From Acidianus hospitalis (GTDB lineage: Archaea; Thermoproteota; Thermoprotei_A; Sulfolobales; Sulfolobaceae), in contig QEFD01000225.1 of NCBI GenBank assembly GCA_003086435.1, positions 1 to 15,160 on the forward strand: 15,160 nt of DNA. Direction: 5' to 3'. The notes under the pieces were generated by a model that had not been told where the DNA came from, ran no database searches, and was given only the letters and a program-made list of their open reading frames with translations. A program made the position numbers and the translations under genes. This document shows, one piece after another, positions 7,690 through 14,477 of this stretch. Within the stretch, counting starts at the first letter, position 1. Every line of letters starts with the position of its first letter.

Positions 7690-8950
7690 GTTTAATAATA
7701 CTAAAATTGAGATTAAGCAAGGATTTAACGAAATAGGTGGCAATTTTGTTGTGATCGAGAATAAAGAAAATAAGGTAGTTTTTGATCAAGGAATAAGGTT
7801 TTCTAGGTTTAAAAAATTCTATAATGTTAATATTCAACCTTCTAGTGCTTCAGAATTGAGAAGGCTTGGAATTATACCTCCGTCTAACGAGTATGATAAA
7901 ATTTTCATTTCTCACCTACATTTAGATCATTTAGGTGTTCTTCACTTATTAAATGTAGGAACCTCACTTTTCGTTCCAGATAAGGACATATTTGAGAAAT
8001 TTATTGAGCCTTATAAGGAATCAAATACTTGGACTGCATATATATCTCCGCCTATTGGGGTCAATGTATTTGATATTAAAGATAACAATGAAAATGTCAC
8101 GCCTCTTTCTGTAGAACATAGTGCTTATCCTGCTTACTCATTATACTATAATAATGGAGATGTTAAAATATTGTATTCTGGCGATCTAAGACTATCTTCT
8201 CCTTTGCGAATATTAGATCCTCAACTTCACAGTAGAATTCATGATAAAACAATTTTAGAGGAGTATGAAGAGAAGGGGTTAGACACCGATGTACTAATAA
8301 TAGAAGGAACTAATTTTTCTTCCGCATCTTCTCCAATTCAGCCTCACTATTTCCTAGAACAAATCAATAATATCTTTGATAGTCACGAGAACTCTTTAAT
8401 CATGATATCAGCAGATCCCATTGATCTAGAAGGTTTAGCAACTTTATTACTTATAGTTAAAAATAGAAATAAAATACCTGTATTTTTAGGAAGTAAGCTA
8501 GTGAAAATGTCTAGTCTTTGGAATTCAAGGTTTCAAATTATAGATAAGGCCTACCAGTTTGAAGAAGGAAATAGTATTGAGTTTGAAATCTTGGATGAAG
8601 AAGAAATAAAAAAGTCTCCCCAAGATTATGTGATATTTACAGTAAAGGGCAATTTAATAAATTTAGGAAGAGAACTAAGCGATATCAGTAAAGGTTCAGT
8701 AATAATATCATTATCTACTGAAACGAAAGCTGAAACAGGGGAAGATGAGAGCGTAGAGGATAATTGGTATAGGACACTAGGATTTATTATTTATAGGTTG
8801 AGAATTTCTGGACATTATTACCCTTATGAGCTTAAGCAAATACTTAATACAATTAAACCTAAGAAAGTAATTCCAATACATACAGAAGCTACTTCTGTAA
8901 TGTGTGAATACGTCAAAAAACTCGGGTATACGTGTGCAAGTCCATTATAA
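7679..8950 (+). CDS. metallo-beta-lactamase/beta-CASP nuclease (RNase J-like)
   Basis: The 423-residue product has the full metal-site set of an MBL-fold hydrolase. The HLHLDH motif is at 79-84, a further His lies in VEHSAYPAYS (H147), and YSGDLRLS supplies the bridging Asp at D169. The C-terminal half has beta-CASP features: a central IISLSTET strand, then RLRISGHYYPYELKQI (H379) and KKVIPIHTEA (H401), the closing RNase J/CPSF-like signature. Proteins of this family cleave RNA (RNase J, CPSF73) or DNA (SNM1, Artemis); the substrate here cannot be read from sequence. It is the last gene of the overlapping operon and has its own Shine-Dalgarno, so it is probably the effector nuclease of the methylase-ATPase-helicase system. 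At 423 residues it lacks the long C-terminal domain of bacterial RNase J. A housekeeping archaeal RNase J paralogue is possible but less likely given the coupling. Confidence 0.9.
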   Translation: MEFKFNNTKIEIKQGFNEIGGNFVVIENKENKVVFDQGIRFSRFKKFYNVNIQPSSASELRRLGIIPPSNEYDKIFISHLHLDHLGVLHLLNVGTSLFVPDKDIFEKFIEPYKESNTWTAYISPPIGVNVFDIKDNNENVTPLSVEHSAYPAYSLYYNNGDVKILYSGDLRLSSPLRILDPQLHSRIHDKTILEEYEEKGLDTDVLIIEGTNFSSASSPIQPHYFLEQINNIFDSHENSLIMISADPIDLEGLATLLLIVKNRNKIPVFLGSKLVKMSSLWNSRFQIIDKAYQFEEGNSIEFEILDEEEIKKSPQDYVIFTVKGNLINLGRELSDISKGSVIISLSTETKAETGEDESVEDNWYRTLGFIIYRLRISGHYYPYELKQILNTIKPKKVIPIHTEATSVMCEYVKKLGYTCASPL

Positions 8951-9029
8951 TAGGCCGTTATTGTGGTAATACTGATTAAATAATTACTGTCGTTATACTC
9001 CCAGTTTCTAATATAACTCTTAATCTTTC

Positions 9030-10595
9030 ATGGAAGAAAAGAAAGAAGTGAAACTTGCAAAATCAATTATACCTTATTGGAGAGGACAATCAGTATCTCC
9101 GCGAATAATTAGAATTATAAAGAGTAATATAACAAATAATGGAAAGGATGCCATGGCGTTTGCCGAGGATATTGTTAAGGAGATCGGCTTTAACAAGTTA
9201 ATAATAGGGAAATGGAATATTAGATGTCCTTATTGTGGATATAGATTCGAGGTTCAAGATAATAAAGTAATAAGATGTCCTAACTGTAATAATGTTATAA
9301 AGAAGGTAAACTTTGAAAATTGGAACAATCTCATAGAAAAGTATGTAAATTTCGAGATAAGTTCTAAAGAATTAAATGAATCTCCTGTAATACCTTCTGA
9401 TACAAACTTTGAACTATTAAAGAACATAGATAATGCTTTCCTTGCAAAAACTTACTTTAGAGTTAGTATTTATGGCTTCAATAGAATCTTTAAATTCTTT
9501 TCACCTATTCAAATTCACGTAATATCTACACTAATTTCTAAAATAAGAGAGACTGAAGATAGTATAAGACCAATACTATCCTTAGCTCTCTTAGATTACT
9601 TATCTTATAATTCTATGTTCGCTAGACTTAATGGAAATAATATAAAAAGCATGTTTTATGCATTACAGCCTAAAATAAGTTGGAAGTGGGTTATTTTACC
9701 TTCAGCTTACTTTATTAAGTCTATTAATGCAGTGCTTAAACAAAACAAAGAAATATACGTTCCTTCACTTAATTATGATTTACAGGAGGAAATTTATAAT
9801 TTTTATGTACAGTTTCTTAAATCTACTTTAAGTAATTTATTGGATGGAATCTTAACTCCTCATCTTTACTTTGAGTATTTCTTTGATTGTTTAGATGCAG
9901 AATGTAAATCCTTTGTTGAAAAAAGTAGACAAAAAATATCTTTAGACGATTTACTGGAAGGAAAGTCAATATTCTTGTTAAAAATAATAAGGGAAGATGA
10001 TATAATATCGTTATTACGCTCCGAGTACAGGATTGTTTCAATAAAGTATGAAAATAAAGGATTTAGAATACATATAGATAAGAATAGAGAGGAAACTGTA
10101 ACAACAATAGCAGAAATTCATGCTAAACTAAAAGATAAGAAAATTGAAGGAGAGGACGTAGAAGCTTTAGCAAACGCATTTGAGGTAGTATTAAGAGAAT
10201 TTACAAATTATAAGAAAATAGTAGGAATGAAAGGATTAGACGACGTATTTAATGAAGTAATTAATGTCCTATGTAACTCAATAAATTGTAACATCTCAGA
10301 TAGGATGGCCAAATATTACATAATAGGCAAATATTATGGTAGAAGTAAAAAATTCTTTAGAATGTTATATATGATTACTAGGGGGACTAAAATAAAATTT
10401 AATGAGAATAATAATACATTATTAGGCCTTTTAGCTAAAGTAAGAAGAGATCCTACAGTTATAAGGAAAATTCCAGCTAATAAAGCCTACGAATTAATAC
10501 AAATCTTAAGAATTTTATCAAATAAAGATACTAACGATGCATATAAGGAGATATTAAGCAAAGTAAAAGAAGAAATAGAGTTCAATAGTAGTTAA
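9030..10595 (+). CDS. zinc-ribbon protein of unknown function (521 aa)
   Basis: I do not recognise the family. Near the N-terminus is a treble-clef or zinc-ribbon knuckle pair: CPYCGYRF (C66, C69) and CPNCNN (C83, C86), a CxxC-x13-CxxC site that should bind one zinc. The preceding 60 residues are basic (RGQSVSPRIIRIIKSN). The remaining ~430 residues are mainly helical, with no transmembrane segment and no recognised catalytic motif. ATG 9030 has no Shine-Dalgarno, so the message is probably leaderless or starts from its own promoter in the 79-base gap after the nuclease gene; no strong TATA box is evident there. Same strand and close spacing suggest an accessory component of the defence locus, perhaps a nucleic-acid-binding subunit. 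That role is inference. Confidence 0.8.
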   Translation: MEEKKEVKLAKSIIPYWRGQSVSPRIIRIIKSNITNNGKDAMAFAEDIVKEIGFNKLIIGKWNIRCPYCGYRFEVQDNKVIRCPNCNNVIKKVNFENWNNLIEKYVNFEISSKELNESPVIPSDTNFELLKNIDNAFLAKTYFRVSIYGFNRIFKFFSPIQIHVISTLISKIRETEDSIRPILSLALLDYLSYNSMFARLNGNNIKSMFYALQPKISWKWVILPSAYFIKSINAVLKQNKEIYVPSLNYDLQEEIYNFYVQFLKSTLSNLLDGILTPHLYFEYFFDCLDAECKSFVEKSRQKISLDDLLEGKSIFLLKIIREDDIISLLRSEYRIVSIKYENKGFRIHIDKNREETVTTIAEIHAKLKDKKIEGEDVEALANAFEVVLREFTNYKKIVGMKGLDDVFNEVINVLCNSINCNISDRMAKYYIIGKYYGRSKKFFRMLYMITRGTKIKFNENNNTLLGLLAKVRRDPTVIRKIPANKAYELIQILRILSNKDTNDAYKEILSKVKEEIEFNSS

Positions 10596-10609
10596 GAATA
10601 TCTCAAAGA

Positions 10610-10617
10610 TTTAATTA
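10610..10617 (+). promoter_or_regulatory. candidate TATA box for the EVE-like gene
   Basis: TTTAATTA, preceded by the purine-rich AAAGA (BRE-like), ends about 24 bases ahead of ATG 10641. That is the expected spacing for transcription starting at or next to the start codon. No Shine-Dalgarno precedes the ATG; the sequence between is pyrimidine-rich. Confidence 0.45.
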
Positions 10618-10640
10618 CTTCTCTTCTTTTCATTACTCAT

Positions 10641-11099
10641 ATGTATATAATAATTAATGGAAAGATAGATAATTTCCTCTTTTCATTAGAGGATTATCTC
10701 AATAGGAAAAGTAAGTTGATAAGAAATTTTGAGGAAGGCGTTTTTATCTGGGGTGTTAGTAGGCTTTACTCTACGGAAAAGCCTGGAACTAAGATTTTAC
10801 TCTATTTAAGTAGAGACGAAGAAAGAGAATTTGAAGGCTGTATAGTATTGGCAGGAGAAATAAGAGAGACTGGAGAACTTAAGGAAAAATATTGGCCTGA
10901 AGGAGAATGGCCATACTACATGATTCTTAAAGTTTCTGCAATTCCTAGGTCAATAATACAGAGTAAAAATCCCAGGGATTGGAAGTGCGTAAGTAGAGAA
11001 GAACTTAAGGAAAAATACAATATTAGACCTCTCCCTGGAATTCAGAAAATAAGTGAGGAAATCGGAAAAGAGATTGAAAGTAAATTAGCCGCATTATAG
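10641..11099 (+). CDS. EVE/PUA-like domain protein, possible modified-base reader
   Basis: The 152-residue product resembles archaeal EVE (PUA/ASCH superfamily) proteins. FIWGVSRLY at about 35-43 matches the VWGV core strand and aromatic cage region. KPGTKILLYL at 47-56 matches the KPGDKhhhY strand, GCIVLAGEI at 66-74 the middle barrel strands, and WPEGEWPYYMILKVSAI at 85-101 the FPYRVxLxxI strand. Proteins of this fold bind modified bases such as 5-methyl- or 6-methyl-bases and are often fused or linked to restriction nucleases. Here the gene follows a methylase-containing defence operon, so sensing of modified DNA or RNA is a reasonable inference. It has its own candidate promoter (TATA at 10610) and lies 45 bases after the zinc-ribbon gene. 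Family assignment is by motif order only. Confidence 0.75.
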   Translation: MYIIINGKIDNFLFSLEDYLNRKSKLIRNFEEGVFIWGVSRLYSTEKPGTKILLYLSRDEEREFEGCIVLAGEIRETGELKEKYWPEGEWPYYMILKVSAIPRSIIQSKNPRDWKCVSREELKEKYNIRPLPGIQKISEEIGKEIESKLAAL

Positions 11100-11518
11100 G
11101 TAAATAGAGAACTTTGTATGCACAGTGATTAATTAATAATTCACATTCTTGATAGAGAAAAATTGAATTTTAAATTGATCTTTTAAGGCACATAGATTTA
11201 ATTAATTTTTTAATGGAAATGAATTACTGAGAAAGATTAAAAATAAGATTGTAGTGAGATAAATAATTTGTATAAGTGTAATATATTCAAGTTACGTTAT
11301 TTTTATATGTTTATCTTAATTAGCTTGTCATCGTATGATTCAAATTTTAATAATAAAAAGAAAAAAGAAGAACTTTCACTTCGATCGATAGTAAATAATT
11401 TAAAAACTTTTCTTCAAAAGTTACATCATTAATATTTTTGTTATAAAATTTATCTTCTTTCCTAGATAGAATTGGTAATACTTAAAAGCAAATTGGCTTG
11501 GTATTATTCTTTCTTCCT
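11100..11518. other. AT-rich spacer, no gene found
   Basis: These 419 bases are very A/T-rich and hold no convincing reading frame on either strand. They contain T-tracts (TTTTTT near 11200, TTTTT at 11435-11439) that could end transcription of the EVE-like gene, a small hairpin at 11405-11422, and on the minus strand a T-rich stretch (11350-11370) that could end transcription of the minus ORF. No C/D-box RNA could be supported. Confidence 0.6.
11405..11422. repeat. 7-bp inverted repeat with 4-base loop
   Basis: AACTTTT, loop CTTC, AAAAGTT: a perfect 7-bp stem followed 12 bases later by TTTTT. It resembles a terminator-like hairpin on the plus strand, although the stem is A/T-rich and archaea mostly use T-tracts alone. 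It could be chance in such AT-rich DNA. Confidence 0.4.
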
Positions 11519-11761
11519 TTATAAGCCTAAAATTGATAGGATTTCTAGGTAAGCCTCAAGTCTTTTATCATCTCCACAAACATCTCCTTCCCCGCTTTCG
11601 GCATCCTCTATAAAGTCGTTAATGTAATTCTCCTCTATTCCAGCTTTTATTAACTCGCTCTTCCTAGCTTTAGCCTCTTCTCCTTTTCCTCTCAAGGACT
11701 CATAAGTTAATACTTGATAATTAACAGTTTCAACTATACAAGGTAGGATTTCGAGAGCCAT
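11519..11761 (-). CDS. small acidic hypothetical protein (80 aa)
   Basis: I do not recognise this protein. It is 80 residues, acidic and predicted to be helical, with many Glu and Asp in EENYINDFIEDAESGEGD, and it ends in a hydrophobic helix (LEAYLEILSILGL). It has no metal site or membrane segment. It is divergent from the nuclease-helicase gene, with 70 bases between the starts, so the two could share regulatory DNA. ATG 11761 lacks a Shine-Dalgarno. A TTTTTAAA on its strand (11782-11775) is too close to serve as a TATA box for a leaderless start. Base composition is coding-like (third positions vary, composition balanced) and no other gene competes with it, but it is short. Small acidic proteins beside nucleases can be antitoxins or inhibitors; nothing here proves that. 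Confidence 0.5.
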   Translation of the reverse strand: MALEILPCIVETVNYQVLTYESLRGKGEEAKARKSELIKAGIEENYINDFIEDAESGEGDVCGDDKRLEAYLEILSILGL

Positions 11762-11803
11762 GCTGCAGCTATTGTTTAAAAAGAGGGGAGAGTAAGCTGA
11801 AAG

Positions 11804-11811
11804 TTTATAAT
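11804..11811 (+). promoter_or_regulatory. TATA box for the nuclease-helicase gene
   Basis: TTTATAAT, preceded by the purine-rich GAAAG (BRE-like), is centred about 25 bases before GTG 11832. This is the spacing expected when transcription begins at the start codon. There is no Shine-Dalgarno, so the gene is probably leaderless and GTG 11832 is well supported as its start. Confidence 0.75.
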
Positions 11812-11831
11812 TTATTTGGCGAATAAACTTT

Positions 11832-13262
11832 GTGCTACCGGTAATACTCGAGAGAGTTACTCCTAAAGCCTACGACAATATAATTAGCCATTATGAAGAA
11901 ACGTTCAATGAGAAACCGACAGTTGAACAAAGGAATGCTTGGAAGAAATTGCTTGACCTCCTATCGACAATAAGTCCTCCTCATCCTATTATTTTAGAAC
12001 ATCCAATCTTTACTGAGAGGGCAGACGTGATTTTCGTGGATAAAGATAAAGCTTTAGTCGTTGAAGCTAAAGGTTGGAGGCATGTAAAGAAGATAGGAGA
12101 TAACGTTGTAGAAGCTGATGGAGAGCTTCATGAAGATCCTTGTTATCAACTTAATAATTACGTTAATAAACTCAACTTATTTCATTCATCTAATATAAAA
12201 TTTGAAGGCGTACTTTTCTTATATAATACTGTGGATTACTCTTCAACTGATTGCAAGATTTTAAGGAATGTGAATGAGTTAAATGAAGAGCTGGACAAAT
12301 TTCCTCCCGGCAGTCTAGAAGACGCTAGGAAAATAGTTGAAGGTAAATTGGAGCTTAAGGAAACTTTCATACAATTGGTTAGGAAACTTAAGGAGGAGAA
12401 ATTAAAGGACTTAAGTAAGGCCTTACTATCTAAAGGTTACGGTTTAACTGAAGATCAAATGAAGGTAATGAACGCAGTTTTTGAAGCGTTAGAAAAAGGG
12501 GAGAAGGTGAATTTCCTAATAAGGGGAGCCAGCGGTTCAGGGAAGAGCTTATTAGCAGTAATCCTCTATTTAGAGGGATTGAGCACAAGGTATACTACAA
12601 TACTTGCATATAAGAATAAGATGTTAATCAATACTGTAAGGAAAGCTCTGGGAGAGAAACTTTCCTCTTTCATCATGTTTTACTCTACTGGGAGAAGGGA
12701 ACCGCCGGGGGTCGGAGAGAAGGGTTTTGAAGAGTGGTTTACTAAGAAATTCGGTAATAGCAATATTGACCTTATAATATTTGACGAGGCCCAAAGGATG
12801 ACCGAGGAGGTAATAAAGAATTCCCCTAAAGGTAAAGTTAACGTATGCTTTTATGATGATTCTCAAGTACTCATAGGAAATGAGGCAGGAACTAGGGAGA
12901 ACTTTCTAAAATTACTGAGTAACGTAAGAGAGTACGAATTACCTTCTCCCGTAAGGGAACCAAAGCAGTACCTAGATTTCGTGAAAAGGATTTTAGAAGG
13001 AGTAAAAGGAAACCCTGGTAATTTTGATTTTAGGATCTTTGACAATATAGTTGACATGCTTAACGAGCTGGAAAATAAGAGAGGCAAAATAGCGTTAATA
13101 TGCTCTTTTACTGAGTCCGAAGGAGATGCCAAGGATAATACCGACTGGAGTAACATAAAGAACATAAGGATAGGCTATCCTTTACAGTCGGGCTTTGATT
13201 TATATAAAGGGATGAAATTTAAGAGTGTGGACAACAATTTCATTCATTTGAAATTTGGTTAA
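11832..13262 (+). CDS. PD-(D/E)XK-like nuclease fused to DUF2075-type helicase, C-terminally short
   Basis: The product is 476 residues. Residues 50-135 look like a restriction-endonuclease fold: D65 in ERADVIF, then E78 and K80 in LVVEAKGW, the D...ExK arrangement. From about 205 a DUF2075 (Schlafen-like/SF1) helicase core follows: Walker A RGASGSGKS at 231-239, FIMFYS at 280-285, Walker B LIIFDEAQ at 314-321, FYDDSQ at 340-345 (motif III) and PSPVRE at 371-376. After IGYPLQSGFD the family similarity ends; 20 more residues and a stop follow. The usual C-terminal helicase motifs (including the LLTRG-like motif) are missing. DUF2075 proteins are normally well above 550 residues, so this copy is probably truncated, consistent with the decayed DNA immediately downstream. 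It may act in defence as a DNA-degrading nuclease-helicase; whether it still works is uncertain. Confidence 0.82.
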   Translation: MLPVILERVTPKAYDNIISHYEETFNEKPTVEQRNAWKKLLDLLSTISPPHPIILEHPIFTERADVIFVDKDKALVVEAKGWRHVKKIGDNVVEADGELHEDPCYQLNNYVNKLNLFHSSNIKFEGVLFLYNTVDYSSTDCKILRNVNELNEELDKFPPGSLEDARKIVEGKLELKETFIQLVRKLKEEKLKDLSKALLSKGYGLTEDQMKVMNAVFEALEKGEKVNFLIRGASGSGKSLLAVILYLEGLSTRYTTILAYKNKMLINTVRKALGEKLSSFIMFYSTGRREPPGVGEKGFEEWFTKKFGNSNIDLIIFDEAQRMTEEVIKNSPKGKVNVCFYDDSQVLIGNEAGTRENFLKLLSNVREYELPSPVREPKQYLDFVKRILEGVKGNPGNFDFRIFDNIVDMLNELENKRGKIALICSFTESEGDAKDNTDWSNIKNIRIGYPLQSGFDLYKGMKFKSVDNNFIHLKFG

Positions 13263-13443
13263 AATTTCCTTAAAGTTGTATCATTTAAACTCTCTGATTT
13301 ATAATAAAATTTTTGGACATGGTTAAAATTACAGCACTATATTTTATTAACTGATAAATCTTGTGTTGAATTGAAAATAAAATTATACTTTATATAATTT
13401 ATACTGGATTAACAAAATTGTTGACCACACTCCTCAGTCTTAA
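13263..13443. other. AT-rich spacer after the truncated helicase, no gene found
   Basis: This stretch is strongly A/T-rich, with many stops in every frame. It holds a short T-run (13310-13314) that could serve as a weak terminator. The missing helicase C-terminus is not visible here in any frame. Confidence 0.5.
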
Positions 13444-13669
13444 GGGTATATTGAATTAGTTTTGTCGTGGTTCGGATCTTTCTCGTTAATTAGAGCTATT
13501 ATAATTGCGAGAAAAATGGGATTACTATGATGAACTCGGGGAGACGGAGGGGATTACTATGCCTCCAGAAAGAGACAGATTTTACATAGGAGCTTACGAT
13601 GATAGTGTTGCAAACTAGATAGTCGAATATTTCCAAAAAGAATTTGACATTCATATTAGTAGAGCTTAA
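13444..13669 (+). pseudogene. broken plus-strand coding fragment, unknown family
   Basis: Two adjacent frames look like pieces of one small gene. Frame one (13444-13530) reads YIELVLSWFGSFSLIRAII then ARKMG and stops. The next frame (from 13517) reads WDYYDELGETEGITMPPERD, then RFYIGAYDDSVAN, meets TAG at 13616-13618, and continues IVEYFQKEFDIHISRA to TAA 13667-13669. The text is protein-like on both sides of the shift and of the stop. That suggests a gene that suffered one indel and one nonsense change. No family is recognised. It runs convergently into the minus-strand pseudogene, overlapping it by 14 bases. The fossil interpretation is moderately supported; exact ends are uncertain. Confidence 0.4.
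13518..13561 (+). repeat. 12-bp direct repeat, copies 32 bp apart
   Basis: GGGATTACTATG occurs at 13518-13529 and again at 13550-13561. The 32-base spacing is not a multiple of three. The repeat lies inside the broken plus-strand fragment close to its frame change, and may mark a local duplication. Confidence 0.55.
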
Positions 13670-13996
13670 TACCCAGCTTGGATAAAAGCTGTTTTTCCTC
13701 AGCAGTGAATTCCACTGGTTTATTTACGTAATAATACCACAGCTTTCTACTTGCACTCTTTATAACAGTCGCGTCATAATTGGAAAACAAATTAACGTAA
13801 CTATCACACTCTCCTTTAACGTCCTCTAACTTGTCTGTATATACTATACCGTCAACATCCGGGAGAACACCTCCAAATTATCCCCTTTTGATGACGCAAT
13901 TAAGAAAGCCATAGACGATATCAGCTTATCGTCATTAAAGTGTTCTTTCAAGTGGTTTATATATGAAGAGGCCTTCCATCTATCTAGTGATAGCAT
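13656..13996 (-). pseudogene. frameshifted small gene, possibly DUF4898-like
   Basis: On the minus strand ATG 13996 begins MLSLDRWKASSYINHLKEHF, then NDDKLISSMAFLIASSKGDN and LEV. A frame change near 13866-13872 follows. In the other frame the protein continues VLPDVDGIVYTDKLEDVKGE, then CDSYVNLFSNYDATVIKSAS, RKLWYYYVNKPVEF and TAEEKQLLSKLGIKLY, ending at TAA 13658-13656. Joined, it is about 113 residues, helical, and looks like one intact soluble protein interrupted by a single indel. The size and style recall the Sulfolobales family DUF4898, but that is memory-based and weak. GATATAAC about 27 bases before the ATG could be its TATA box. Function is unknown. One indel and an otherwise clean sequence suggest recent inactivation. 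Confidence 0.65.
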
Positions 13997-14477
13997 AATT
14001 TATTCTTATCGTTATGGTTATATCAATGATTTTTCTTATAAACCATAATAGAGATAATCCGAAAGTAAAAACAGGATTATCTTGCAAGAAGCATTACTCA
14101 CGAAACAGTGTTAATATCTGTGATATTAGCTCGTGTTGATTAATAGCAACATTTTGAAAGTGGAAATAAACACAGTAAATCTAGGACGTATAGTCGTTTC
14201 GTAGACTTAGATTATATCCATGATACGGTCACCGCGTTATTTACACAATTTTAACGTATTGTAATATCTTAATTTACTATTATTCTATTTATAGGGAGTC
14301 TGAATTTGATAAATCGTAGCTTGAGGATGACATATGGATACACTCTACAAATCAGAAAGAAACAATGAAGGACCCAAGTGATAAGTTCACAACGCTCCAA
14401 CAAGCATTTGTAACTTATTAACGGCTCTAACTGCACACCGTAATTAAATAACCGTACTCATAAGGTAATATGGATAG
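13997..14477. other. about 480 bp without an intact gene; possible coding fossils
   Basis: No intact reading frame is present. On the plus strand one frame gives protein-like stretches: LARSITHETVLISVILARVD (bases 14081-14140), then TAA TAG, then QHFESGNKHSKSRTYSRF followed by VDLDYIHDTVTALFTQF to TAA 14252-14254. Further on, ATG 14334 with GAGGATGA eight bases upstream begins MDTLYKSERNNEGPK, followed by stops. These may be remains of a transposase or of the N-terminus of the ORF that starts near 14478, but no family is recognised and AT-rich DNA can produce such runs by chance. Confidence 0.35.

Noticed and set aside
11381..11388. Palindrome TCGATCGA
   Set aside because: An isolated 8-bp palindrome without a second copy or a nearby promoter is not enough to call an operator.
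12624..13165. Minus-strand frames of 80 and 100 codons inside the nuclease-helicase gene
   Set aside because: They lie opposite recognised helicase motifs and show no independent evidence.
13464..13480. GGTTCGGATC resembling a tRNA T-arm
   Set aside because: The conserved A after TTCG is not in place and no acceptor stem, D-arm or anticodon arm can be folded around it.
14138..14160. A stretch starting GATTAATAGC and ending TTTTGAAAG that recalls Sulfolobus CRISPR repeats
   Set aside because: Only one copy is present, the middle does not match, and no spacer-repeat spacing is seen around it.
14379..14477. In-frame stops upstream of the last ORF read as C-to-T changes from Gln/Arg codons or as recoded stops
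   Set aside because: Any TAA, TAG or TGA is one C-to-T change from CAA, CAG or CGA, so the pattern is uninformative; all three stop types occur, which argues against recoding.
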